Below, piece by piece: positions 34,946-43,568 of a DNA stretch of 64,000 bases. The DNA is taken from the NCBI RefSeq assembly GCF_905196875.1, contig NZ_CAJJWO010000009.1, positions 59,313 through 123,312 of the forward strand. Direction: 5' to 3'. The DNA comes from an uncultured Parabacteroides sp. (GTDB lineage Bacteria; Bacteroidota; Bacteroidia; Bacteroidales; Tannerellaceae). Under the pieces are notes generated by a model. That model was not told the origin of the DNA, did not search any database, and worked only from the letters and a program-made list of their open reading frames with translations. Every line of letters starts with the position of its first letter. The first letter of the stretch is position 1. The position numbers and the translations under genes were made by a program.

Positions 34946-37900
34946 TTAAAAGGATATTTGTAATGAGAATGAATAGAAACGGGTAGAAGGATACGGAGTA
35001 TAATCGATACCACCGGACAGCAAGCTCGTCGTACTGGATGCTTCCGGATCCAATCCGGTATACTTGGTAAAAGTAACCAAGTTAGCACCGTTCACCGACA
35101 CCGTCGCATCACTGATATTCAACTTCGTCAGTAATGTTTTAGGAAGCGCGTACGAGAGTGATACGTTTTTCAGCCTCAGATACTTTCCGTCTTCCAGATA
35201 ATTCGTAGACACACGGGTTGCCAGGAATGTGGTATTTCCTCCCTGTGACGGACGAGGTATCGTATTCGAAGGATTGTTTTCCGTCCAGAAATCCGATATC
35301 TCCGCCAATTGCTGATTGAACGGGACAGCTCTCGCATTCAGGTTTCGCATAGCATGATAAATCTTGTTACCTCCCGCAAAATTAAAAAATACGCTCAGAG
35401 AGAACGGACCATACGAGAACGTGTTCGTGAAACCTCCGAAATAGGTAGGCAGAGGAGATCCGACAAAATCCTTATCTCCCGTATCGAGCGATTTGCTGTT
35501 ATTCCGGTCCACAAACTTAGGATCACCGGGTACGGCACCAAACAAAGCAGCTTCATCCGCCTCATTCTTCTGCCAGATGCCATCAAACTGATACATGTAA
35601 AAAGCACCGACCGGATGTCCCTCTTTGGTCAGGTTCGCAAAATCGTTCGGCAACGATATGTTCTCTCCCGGAATTTGCAGGGGTTCGCCCAGGGCATTCG
35701 TTCCGATATCGAGCACCTTGTTCTTATTAAAGCTGATATTGAAACTTGTTGTCCAGGAAAATTTCTTTGTTGAAATATTATTGGAATTAATACCGATTTC
35801 CACACCTCTGTTCTGCACAGATCCCAGGTTAACATAAGGATTTTCCGAAACTGCGGCAATATAAGGAACCGGAGTCTGAATAAGTAAATCTTTCGATCGC
35901 TTATCATAGTAATCGAGAACCAGAGACAATCTGCTGTCCAGGAAAGAAGCATCGATACCGACATTAAATTGCTGGGCCGACTCCCATTGCAATTTAGGAT
36001 TACCCATATTTACAGAGGAGTTACCCACCACCATACTGTTACCCCAGATATAAGGGCTGGCACCGGCACGGGTCACATAGGCAAAATCTCCGATATTCTG
36101 ATTTCCGGTCAATCCGTATCCGACACGCAGCTTCAGGTTGGAAAGAAAATCGACATTACGCAGAAAAGCTTCTTCCGACATTCTCCAGGCACCGGATATC
36201 GAGGGGAAAATACCATATCGTTTATCCGGCCCGAATTTCGAAGAACCGTCACGTCTAACTGTTCCTGTAAACAAATAACGGTCGTTAAAACTATAATTCA
36301 AGCGAACAAAAGTAGACGCTAAAGCAGATGTTACCGAAGTTCCTGTCGCCGTAAAGTTCGTCTGATTCGATAATTGATCCAAAGAATTATCGATAGTCCC
36401 CGTACCGGTCGTACTTGTCTTTTTATCTACATGCTGCTGTGCGGAGGCTCCGATCAAAGCACTCAATGAATGCTTCCGCCATTTTTTACTATACTGCAAG
36501 GTTGCCTCTGTCACCCAGTTGATCGTTTCCCTGGATGTATTGGTGGTACTGCCTTCCGTCCGGGTATATCGTCCGTACTGATACACGGGTAAATATTGAT
36601 AGCCATTGATAAAACCGAGGTCCGTACCGGCATTAACCGTAAAAGTCAGTTCTTTCAAGATATTGTAATCGACCTTAATACTCCCCATCATTCTCGATGA
36701 ACTTTCTTTATTGACATTCATCAACTGATTGATCAGCGGGTTGCTGTTCTCTCCGAAATAAGGGTCCGCAGCCGATGTTACAGCAAAGAAATCGCCAGTT
36801 TCATCATAAGCAGGTAAATAACTATGACTACTGATCAGGCGCTGATAAGCTCCACTACCCCAGGCGTCATTACTCAACTTATTCTGGCGCTGGTGTGCTC
36901 CGCTGATACTCGATGCGATCTTCACTTTTTCACCGATCGAAATGTCATTGTTCGCACGCAGGAAGAATTCATTCAGGTCGCTGTTCTTCATGGTCCCCAG
37001 TCTTCGTGAGAACGAACCGGATACCGCATATTTATTATTCTCGCTTCCTCCCTGTACGCTAAGGTTATAATTCTGCCTTACCCCTGTCCGGGTCCCCTCT
37101 TTCTGCCAGTCCGTATCTATCTGCCAAACCGGGTCATTTACATTTTCATATACTTCAGGATTTCTGTTGGTATTCTTAAATGCCTCGACAAACAATAAAC
37201 GCTGCTGGTCGGTGGTCAATACTTCATACCGTTTAGCGATATTTTCAAATCCCAAATCCATACTGAAAGAAACGACAGGTTTCCCGCTCTGTCCGCGTTT
37301 CGTCGTGATAATAACAACACCATTAGAAGCACGCGAACCGTAAATAGCGGAAGCGGAAGCATCTTTCAATACATCGATGGAAACGACGTCTTTTGTATTC
37401 AATGTGGAAAGGTCGTCGTTAAAGAGCGGAACCCCGTCCACAATAAGCAGAGGATTATTACTACCGGTCACAGACCCCGTACCACGTACCGAGAACTGGA
37501 AACGTCCGGTCAGGTCACCGCCTGTTTCCTGTATCATGACCCCACTCAATTTTCCTTGCAACGAACCGGCCACCGAAGGAACCGAACGGCTCTGTATCTC
37601 ACTAGCATTGATACTCGATACGGCCCCCGTCAAATCTTTCCTTCTCTGTGTTCCATAACCAACTACCACCACCTCTTCCAGATTCTGGGTGTCTTCTCTC
37701 AGTTGTACATTGATCACTTTCTGGTTATTCACCCTTATTTCCCGGGAAATATATCCGATATAAGAAACCTGCAAGATGGAATTAGGCTGTACGTCCAACG
37801 AATAACGTCCGTCCATATCAGAGATACAACCGTTTGTCGTCCCTTTTTCAATCACATTCACCCCGATCACTGGCTCTCCGTGTTCATCCGTGATCACTCC

Positions 37901-38266
37901 TGTCACAGTCAACGACTTTCCTGTATCTTTTGCATTTACTGAAATAACGATGTGATTATTTTTTACTACAAACGAGCAGCCCGTACCTTTTAGCAGGATA
38001 TTCATCGTTTCTTCCAGGCTTTTCCCCTGAATAGAAGTACTGATCTTTTGATGAAGGTTTATTACAGACTCGTCATAATCGATCGACATGTCCGTCTGTT
38101 TCTCTATCTCAGCAAAAGCACTCTTCATAGTCAGGTTATTTCCCGACAGTGTAATTGTTTGTGCCCCTAGCGAAGTATATTGCGAAAAAAGGAGAAGAAA
38201 AAGTATTATTGCTACCTTGAATGAAGTAATATTCTTCATCCTTTGTATTTTCTGGTTTATTTCCAT
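34946..38266 (-). CDS. SusC-like TonB-dependent transporter with STN domain
   Basis: About 1106 residues from the ATG at 38266 (MEINQKIQRMKNITSFK); the frame runs on to 38314 but the extra part lacks a signal. Signal peptide to SLGAQ, STN domain (LTMKSAFAEIEKQTDMSIDY), regulatory-like domain (VTGVITDEHGEPVIGVNVIE), plug (LEEVVVVGYGTQRRKDLTGA, FSVRGTGSVTGSNNPLLIVD) and barrel ending in YSFSLQISF. STN implies signalling to the FecR at 38421. A strong opposite-strand promoter overlaps its start codon. Confidence 0.95.
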   Translation of the reverse strand: MEINQKIQRMKNITSFKVAIILFLLLFSQYTSLGAQTITLSGNNLTMKSAFAEIEKQTDMSIDYDESVINLHQKISTSIQGKSLEETMNILLKGTGCSFVVKNNHIVISVNAKDTGKSLTVTGVITDEHGEPVIGVNVIEKGTTNGCISDMDGRYSLDVQPNSILQVSYIGYISREIRVNNQKVINVQLREDTQNLEEVVVVGYGTQRRKDLTGAVSSINASEIQSRSVPSVAGSLQGKLSGVMIQETGGDLTGRFQFSVRGTGSVTGSNNPLLIVDGVPLFNDDLSTLNTKDVVSIDVLKDASASAIYGSRASNGVVIITTKRGQSGKPVVSFSMDLGFENIAKRYEVLTTDQQRLLFVEAFKNTNRNPEVYENVNDPVWQIDTDWQKEGTRTGVRQNYNLSVQGGSENNKYAVSGSFSRRLGTMKNSDLNEFFLRANNDISIGEKVKIASSISGAHQRQNKLSNDAWGSGAYQRLISSHSYLPAYDETGDFFAVTSAADPYFGENSNPLINQLMNVNKESSSRMMGSIKVDYNILKELTFTVNAGTDLGFINGYQYLPVYQYGRYTRTEGSTTNTSRETINWVTEATLQYSKKWRKHSLSALIGASAQQHVDKKTSTTGTGTIDNSLDQLSNQTNFTATGTSVTSALASTFVRLNYSFNDRYLFTGTVRRDGSSKFGPDKRYGIFPSISGAWRMSEEAFLRNVDFLSNLKLRVGYGLTGNQNIGDFAYVTRAGASPYIWGNSMVVGNSSVNMGNPKLQWESAQQFNVGIDASFLDSRLSLVLDYYDKRSKDLLIQTPVPYIAAVSENPYVNLGSVQNRGVEIGINSNNISTKKFSWTTSFNISFNKNKVLDIGTNALGEPLQIPGENISLPNDFANLTKEGHPVGAFYMYQFDGIWQKNEADEAALFGAVPGDPKFVDRNNSKSLDTGDKDFVGSPLPTYFGGFTNTFSYGPFSLSVFFNFAGGNKIYHAMRNLNARAVPFNQQLAEISDFWTENNPSNTIPRPSQGGNTTFLATRVSTNYLEDGKYLRLKNVSLSYALPKTLLTKLNISDATVSVNGANLVTFTKYTGLDPEASSTTSLLSGGIDYTPYPSTRFYSFSLQISF

Positions 38267-38401
38267 ATCTTTGTAAATTAGATTTTTAAAGTTGAATATT
38301 ACATTATTTCTCACCTGTTTCAGGTGACTTATTAATTGGTATTCTACGATTTCAAATCCGGGAAGCTCAGATTGGCGTCGTCTTCCCGGGTTCTTTTTTT
38401 C
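38242..38401 (+). ncRNA. Candidate cis-antisense RNA over the second STN-type susC leader
   Basis: A textbook plus-strand promoter, TTTG (38242-38245), 20 bases, TATCTTTG (38266-38273), sits exactly on the susC start. A hairpin CCGGGAAG/CTTCCCGG (38358-38365, 38382-38389) followed by TTCTTTTTTT ends at 38400. No plus-strand reading frame lies between. The predicted RNA of about 120 bases is fully antisense to the susC 5' leader, as in DonS-like repressors of Bacteroides polysaccharide loci. Confidence 0.72.
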
Positions 38402-38420
38402 ATATAGTTTCCTCCCGTTT

Positions 38421-39413
38421 TTAGTTAATGTATATTACGTTATCCTTCACCCTGTAATGCAATCCGTTCACCATCTCTTTCAGGATATCCAACACCTGGA
38501 TCAAACCTTCATCCGGCCTGAACTTCATCGTGAAACTACGTTCTGCAAATTTATTCGTCTCATAATTGATCGTGACATCAAAACGACGCTCGATCGTCTT
38601 CACGATATGATCGAAAGAGGATCCCTGGAAAGTCAGATAACCATGTTTCCACTGTAAGACCCTGGCAGCATCGACTTCCTCCCTGGAGACAATACCAAAC
38701 TGGCTGTTATATATAATCTGCTCATTCGGACACAAAATAATCGGTTTGTCGGAAGCCTGATCTGTCGTTACGCGCACTTTCCCTTCCTCCAGCGTTGCGA
38801 TAGTCAGCTTAGAATCCGAATAGGCCTCCACATTAAAAAGAGTACCCAAAGCCTCCACTTCCATATGGCCGGTTTTTACAATAAACGGTTTATCCGGATC
38901 TTTAGCGACCTTAAAGCTGGCTTCCCCATTCAGGTAGATCGAACGCTTATTTCCTTCAAACCGTGCAGAATAGAGCAATAACGAACCTGAATTCAACCAA
39001 ACTTCCGATCCGTCCGACAGGAAAATCTGTTTCCTCTCCCCATTCGGCACAAAACATTCCGTCCATTCGGGTTCGGTCATCCGGGGTTCACTCTGCATAA
39101 CGAAATAAGCAGCTGCAGCTCCCAGCAGAGGCAACAGCAGGATCGCAGCGACACGAACGAATTGTCGAAACAATGTTCTTTTCACTACCGGTTTCGAAGC
39201 AGCATGAATACGCCGATGGAGCTTGGCCAGCTCCCGTTTGGTTTGTTCGTTGACTTCACCAGGCACCTTCTCCCAGATATCCAGCATAGCTTCCTCCTTC
39301 TCCTGTTGGCAGGTTCCACCAATGAACCATTCCCGAAAAGACAGCTGTATTGACTCCGGAAGATTATTCCCAAAGAATTTTGTTAGTAATGTATGTATGG
39401 TTTTATTCGCCAT
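38421..39413 (-). CDS. FecR-type anti-sigma factor
   Basis: 330 residues: N-terminal helices (IHTLLTKFFGNNLPESIQLS), membrane helix at about 85-106 (FVRVAAILLLPLLGAAAAYF), periplasmic FecR domain (CFVPNGERKQIFLSDGSEVW, LNGEASFKVAKDPDKPFIVK) and C-terminal domain (FDVTINYETNKFAERSFTMK). It lies between its sigma gene (39481) and the STN-type susC (38266). Confidence 0.93.
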   Translation of the reverse strand: MANKTIHTLLTKFFGNNLPESIQLSFREWFIGGTCQQEKEEAMLDIWEKVPGEVNEQTKRELAKLHRRIHAASKPVVKRTLFRQFVRVAAILLLPLLGAAAAYFVMQSEPRMTEPEWTECFVPNGERKQIFLSDGSEVWLNSGSLLLYSARFEGNKRSIYLNGEASFKVAKDPDKPFIVKTGHMEVEALGTLFNVEAYSDSKLTIATLEEGKVRVTTDQASDKPIILCPNEQIIYNSQFGIVSREEVDAARVLQWKHGYLTFQGSSFDHIVKTIERRFDVTINYETNKFAERSFTMKFRPDEGLIQVLDILKEMVNGLHYRVKDNVIYIN

Positions 39414-39426
39414 TTTATCCCGTGTT

Positions 39427-39460
39427 TATAATAAAGACGGGACAACGAAAGCGCACACAC
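39427..39460 (-). promoter_or_regulatory. Putative ECF sigma promoter before fecR
   Basis: Minus strand: GTGTGTGCGCTTTCG, then CGTCTTTATTATAAAC (CGTCT at 39435-39439), about 22 bases before the fecR ATG. The CGTC box is typical of ECF -10 elements, and position and spacing repeat those at 31171 and 13297. Confidence 0.42.
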
Positions 39461-39480
39461 AGGCTAAAAAGATCTTTTTT

Positions 39481-40038
39481 TCAGAAAAGTAATAAAACGG
39501 CTCCGCGCAAAGCTTCCCGAAGATCAGCTAGGGCTTGTGTTATATGGTTTTCAACCGTACGTTTATTTATTTCTAACTGTTGGGAAATCTCATCGTTGGA
39601 TAGCCCTTCTTTCCTGCTCATCTTAAAAATACGGCGTCGTTGCTCGGGCATTTGTTCTATGGCAATATCGATCAGGATCGACAGCTCTTTGGCATAAATA
39701 TCTTCTTCAATCAAATCTATATACTCATTGGAAGACATTTGTTGTTTCTTCTCATACGACTCTTTTACCAGACTATGTTCATAATAATCGTAGATCATAT
39801 TCCGGGCCATCCGGTACAGATAGGCTTTCAGGGAGCTTACTTTCGAAATATTTTCCCGGTTCGTCCAGACTTTAAAGAAGATATCCTGCGCCATATCGCA
39901 TGCCTCTTCCTCATCCTTGATAAAACCTTTGAGAAAGTTCTTTACCCGCGGATGATACAGCATAAACAAGGCATCGAAGGATTTATGATCCCCCTGTCCC
40001 AGTTTTTTCATATACTCATATTCCCGATCTCCATCCAT
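39481..40038 (-). CDS. ECF-type RNA polymerase sigma factor
   Basis: About 185 residues from the ATG at 40038 (MDGDREYEYMKKLGQGDHKS); the frame opens at 40074. Region 2: FDALFMLYHPRVKNFLKGFI and EEACDMAQDIFFKVWTNREN; region 4: MPEQRRRIFKMSRKEGLSND and EISQQLEINKRTVENHITQA. First gene of the sigma/FecR/SusC/SusD/sulfatase block running to 31869. Confidence 0.92.
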   Translation of the reverse strand: MDGDREYEYMKKLGQGDHKSFDALFMLYHPRVKNFLKGFIKDEEEACDMAQDIFFKVWTNRENISKVSSLKAYLYRMARNMIYDYYEHSLVKESYEKKQQMSSNEYIDLIEEDIYAKELSILIDIAIEQMPEQRRRIFKMSRKEGLSNDEISQQLEINKRTVENHITQALADLREALRGAVLLLF

Positions 40039-40245
40039 AGTACCGCAAATATAAACAATATTAGACCACAACAACTATTTTTCTTGTCACGGCAATATAA
40101 TTATTCCATCACCCGATTCCTTAACATAACGTCCAATTACTATACATTTCTGTAATTATTTCACGGATAACCAAATTATTAGCATTCTTATGCCTATCTT
40201 TAGCAAGTAGTAACTATATCTATAAACCTAATACCTGAATAAAAG

Positions 40246-40374
40246 ATGGATCAATACATAAAAACAATAATCAGTGTAGGCGGCAGTGCCATCATGCTGG
40301 TCATGATCGTCTGCGTAATATGGTACGTTATAAAAGACACGTTGAAAGACATAAACAGTAAATCAAAGGATTGA
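40246..40374 (+). CDS. Hypothetical 42-residue membrane peptide
   Basis: ATG at 40246 opens MDQYIKTIISVGG, a single hydrophobic helix (about residues 9-29) and a charged tail (KDTLKDINSKSKD). TATCTTTA about 50 bases upstream approaches the -7 consensus. Coding-like composition and sensible topology support a small inner-membrane protein; no family recognised. It ends 12 bases before the stop of a convergent membrane protein. Confidence 0.5.
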   Translation: MDQYIKTIISVGGSAIMLVMIVCVIWYVIKDTLKDINSKSKD

Positions 40375-40386
40375 TAAAAGCCGGGA

Positions 40387-40593
40387 TCAATGCCTTAAAA
40401 AAGAAACAGATCTCTTTCTCTTTTTACTGAATACAGTGGAAAAAAGCAGCCAGAGCGAAACAGCCCAGGCAATCCCCAAAACGAGAATAAACAATGCCGG
40501 ATCAGCTTCAATACGGTATAAGCTATATCCTCCGGCACAAAACATAATAGTAATAAGCAATGCTGCTACAATAGTGGCTAATAGTGTTTTCAT
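40387..40593 (-). CDS. Hypothetical 68-residue membrane protein
   Basis: From ATG 40593: MKTLLATIVAALLITIMFCA, then a second hydrophobic helix (PALFILVLGIAWAVSLWLLF) and a basic C-terminus (SKKRKRSVSFLRH). Two membrane helices and a positive-inside tail. An upstream in-frame Met at 40617 would add 8 residues and seems less likely. No family recognised. Confidence 0.55.
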   Translation of the reverse strand: MKTLLATIVAALLITIMFCAGGYSLYRIEADPALFILVLGIAWAVSLWLLFSTVFSKKRKRSVSFLRH

Positions 40594-40656
40594 ATGCGCA
40601 AATATAAAAATATTCACGAAACGCGCTAGTTAAAACGATAAGAAAGTTGACCAATT

Positions 40657-41541
40657 TTATTTTGTATCATCCAGCTTTCCTCCACAATACTTACAGAATT
40701 TAGCTTCTTCTTCATGCCCTGTCCGGAAACAATGGGGACATTGCAGCAGACTACGCTTGCGATGTTCTTTCATCATCGTAGCCGAAACGATCCCCGTCGG
40801 AACGGCAATGATCGTATAACCGATCAGCATCACACAAGCCGAAATAAAGCGTCCGACAGGGGTAACAGGTGTTATATCTCCATAACCGACCGTTGTCATG
40901 GTAACGATCGCCCAATAGATACAATTGGGAATATTATTGAACTGGGTATCCGGCTGTGTACCCTCTATCATAAACATAATTGTTCCGATCGAAGTAACCA
41001 GGATAAGGACAAAAAAGAAAAACACAAAAATCTTCCGGCTGCTCAACCGCAGAGAAACCAGTAACAAATTCCCCTCTTCCAGAAAATTAAACAGCTTGAA
41101 CACACGAAATACCCGAATCAAACGGAAAGTTCTTATAACTAACAGGTAACGCGCCCCTCTAAAGAAAAAGCCAAGATATAAAGGCAATGTAGCCAGTAAA
41201 TCCACGATCCCGAAAAAGCTGAATATATATTTCTTCGGTTTAGGACTACAATAGATCCGCACCAGATATTCAAAAGTAAAGAAAGCAGTAAATACATATT
41301 CCAGTATCTGAAGGATCAGCTTGAAACGATCGGAAAAGGTCACGACACTCTCCAATATCACCACCAACACACTCGCAATGATAAATCCTATCAGAAAAAC
41401 ATCGAATAACTTTCCTTTAGGCGTATCTGATTCGAATATGATGATATACAACTTCTCCTTCAATTTCTTATTATGAAGAAAAGCATCGATACTGCTCCCT
41501 ATCCTACCTAAAATGCCGGATTTGGTTCCTTCCTGTTCCAT
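40657..41541 (-). CDS. Voltage-gated-type potassium channel with C-terminal zinc ribbon
   Basis: 294 residues, six predicted membrane helices. S4 carries regularly spaced arginines (RYLLVIRTFRLIRVFRVFKL, residues 131-150) and the selectivity filter is TVGYGD at 217-222. The C-terminus is a rubredoxin-like ribbon, CPHC then CKYCGGKLDD, a possible regulatory metal site. An inner-membrane K+ channel is expected. It is monocistronic and divergent from the GH110 gene. Confidence 0.9.
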   Translation of the reverse strand: MEQEGTKSGILGRIGSSIDAFLHNKKLKEKLYIIIFESDTPKGKLFDVFLIGFIIASVLVVILESVVTFSDRFKLILQILEYVFTAFFTFEYLVRIYCSPKPKKYIFSFFGIVDLLATLPLYLGFFFRGARYLLVIRTFRLIRVFRVFKLFNFLEEGNLLLVSLRLSSRKIFVFFFFVLILVTSIGTIMFMIEGTQPDTQFNNIPNCIYWAIVTMTTVGYGDITPVTPVGRFISACVMLIGYTIIAVPTGIVSATMMKEHRKRSLLQCPHCFRTGHEEEAKFCKYCGGKLDDTK

Positions 41542-41557
41542 ATATCTGAATTTCTTA

Positions 41558-41589
41558 TTTGGAGATTTTTATACGAACTCCTATCTTTG
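41558..41589 (+). promoter_or_regulatory. Promoter of the GH110 gene
   Basis: TTTG (41558-41561), 20 bases, TATCTTTG (41582-41589): a full match to the -33/-7 pattern. It supports the ATG at 41616 rather than the frame start at 41559. Confidence 0.75.
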
Positions 41590-41615
41590 TAACAATTCAA
41601 TTAGACAAAAATACC

Positions 41616-43328
41616 ATGAAAAAATCAATTCTTTTTACCATTTGTTCATTTTTTGTGCTTACTGCTACCGCACAAAACATCATTAAAGTAAGTCCCGAAA
41701 ACGGGGATATGACTGCAAAACTTCAGGCCGCTGTAGAGAAAGCCCGGAGTTTTAACGGGAAAGCCGTCGTTATCGAATTGCAGAATGCAGACTATAACAT
41801 TCATCGGGAAAGTTCGTCGCAGATACTTTACCACATCTCCAATACCGCCTCAGAAAAGGAGAACCTGGATCAGACCAAGCATATCGGGTTATGGCTGAAA
41901 GGACTGAAGAACGTAACGGTCGACGGAAAAGGCGCCCACCTCGTGACTCATGGTGAAATGACCAGCTTCGTGATCGACCAGTGCGAAAATATCACTTTAC
42001 GCAACTTCACTGTAACAGCTGCCGACCCGACTGTCCCGGAACTGACAGTTACCGAAGTAGGAGAACACCACATGACCGTACGTATCCACCCCCGATCACG
42101 TTACCAGATCAAAGACGGTAAATTCTCCTTTGTCGGCGATAACTGGTCGCTATCCGGTGGAATCGCACAAAGCTACGACCCGGAAAAGGATATTACCTGG
42201 CGCAGCTGGTCACCTCTCGACGGACTTCGCAAAGCGATCGAACTCGAACCTCACCTGCTCCGTTTCGTTTACGATAAGGCACCACAAGCCCGGCCGGGAT
42301 TGACTTTCCAGATGCGCGACGGCATTCGCGACCAGGCCTGCGGACTGATCCAGTTCAGCAAAAATGTAACATTGGAAAACTTACACCTGGATTTTCTGGG
42401 AAACTTCGGTATCGTCGGACAAATGTCTGAAAACATCACTTACCGCAATATGGCTTTCGAACCCGAAGCCGGTAGCGGACGGACCTGCGCCGGATTTGCC
42501 GATTTCGTACAGATGTCCGGTTGTAAAGGGAAGATCTCCATCGAGAATTCCCGTTTCTCCGGGGCACACGACGATCCGATTAACATACACGGTACCCATC
42601 TGGCCGTAACGGAGTTTCTTGCACCCAACCAGATTGTTGTGAAATATATGCACCATCAAACTTACGGCTTCCAGTCATTCCTGCCGGGCAATACGATCGA
42701 ATTCATCGACCCGCATTCCCTGTTGTCCCTATCTTCCGCAAAAGTGAAAAAGGCGGAGATGAAAAATGAACGCGAAATCACGATCACCCTCGATAAACCG
42801 GTAACATCCAAGGTCAAAGAAACAGAAGGGCTTGTTATCGAAAATGTCACTTACACTCCCGAAGTAGAAATCCGAGGAAACTACTTTTCCCGTATTCCTA
42901 CCCGTGGAATCCTGGTATCCACCCGCCGCAAAGTCATCATAGAAGACAACACTTTCTTCCGTATGCAGATGAGCGGTATCCTGATCGCCGACGATGCCCG
43001 AAGTTGGTTTGAGTCGGGCATGGCACGCGATGTGACTATCCGCAACAACGATTTTATCGAATGTGGTAGCCCGGTGATCTTTATCGCTCCCGAAAACGAC
43101 CGTAACGAAGGCTACGTCCACCGCAATATCACCATCGATAACAATCGCTTCCGGTTAACAGGGACAGACGCTATCTCCGCCAAATCGGTCAATGGTTTAC
43201 AAATTACAAACAACCTGTTCCTTACCCCGAAAGTTCTCAAGATCGAAGATCTCATAAAAACACAGGAATGCAAGGATGTTACAGAAAACGGAAATATCAT
43301 AGAACCAATATCACGCCCCCGGCAATAA
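41616..43328 (+). CDS. GH110 alpha-1,3-galactosidase (parallel beta-helix)
   Basis: 570 residues with signal peptide (FVLTATAQ). Repeated beta-helix rungs (VTVDGKGAHLV, ITLRNFTVTAADP, VTLENLHLDFLGN, VTIRNNDFIECGS) and the conserved SGAHDDPINIHGTHL place it in GH110, the family of Bacteroides enzymes that remove alpha-1,3-galactose from blood-group B and linear alpha-Gal structures. The acidic pair in AHDDP is probably catalytic. The promoter at 41558 excludes the upstream start. A SusC/SusD pair follows on the same strand. Branched (B antigen) versus linear substrate cannot be told from sequence alone. Confidence 0.88.
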   Translation: MKKSILFTICSFFVLTATAQNIIKVSPENGDMTAKLQAAVEKARSFNGKAVVIELQNADYNIHRESSSQILYHISNTASEKENLDQTKHIGLWLKGLKNVTVDGKGAHLVTHGEMTSFVIDQCENITLRNFTVTAADPTVPELTVTEVGEHHMTVRIHPRSRYQIKDGKFSFVGDNWSLSGGIAQSYDPEKDITWRSWSPLDGLRKAIELEPHLLRFVYDKAPQARPGLTFQMRDGIRDQACGLIQFSKNVTLENLHLDFLGNFGIVGQMSENITYRNMAFEPEAGSGRTCAGFADFVQMSGCKGKISIENSRFSGAHDDPINIHGTHLAVTEFLAPNQIVVKYMHHQTYGFQSFLPGNTIEFIDPHSLLSLSSAKVKKAEMKNEREITITLDKPVTSKVKETEGLVIENVTYTPEVEIRGNYFSRIPTRGILVSTRRKVIIEDNTFFRMQMSGILIADDARSWFESGMARDVTIRNNDFIECGSPVIFIAPENDRNEGYVHRNITIDNNRFRLTGTDAISAKSVNGLQITNNLFLTPKVLKIEDLIKTQECKDVTENGNIIEPISRPRQ

Positions 43329-43353
43329 CCAGCACATCCGAAAAAGGAAGGAT

Positions 43354-43384
43354 AGATCTCTTATTATCAAACAGTAAGAGATCT
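43354..43384 (+). terminator. Hairpin after the GH110 gene
   Basis: AGATCTCTTA (43354-43363) pairs perfectly with TAAGAGATCT (43375-43384), 25 bases after the stop. Only a weak T-rich stretch (GTCTTTG) follows, so termination may be partial. The GH110 and susC transcripts are probably separate because a promoter lies at 43485. Confidence 0.55.
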
Positions 43385-43484
43385 GTCTTTGCATAAAAAC
43401 CGTTCTCCCAAAACAAGTTTTTTTATTAAATAAACTAACACACCAATGCACAAACCTTGTTTTTCATGAATTATATTCTTTTTA

Positions 43485-43518
43485 TTTGTTTATTTTAAAA
43501 AAAATAGAATTATATTTG
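43485..43518 (+). promoter_or_regulatory. Promoter of the third susC/susD pair
   Basis: TTTG (43485-43488), 22 bases, TATATTTG (43511-43518), 50 bases before the susC ATG. It fits the -33/-7 consensus. Between 43385 and 43568 nothing else is recognisable. Confidence 0.65.
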
Positions 43519-43568
43519 AGCATGATAATTCTCAGTAACTAGTATTAAGTGTTAACCAAAAAAATTAA

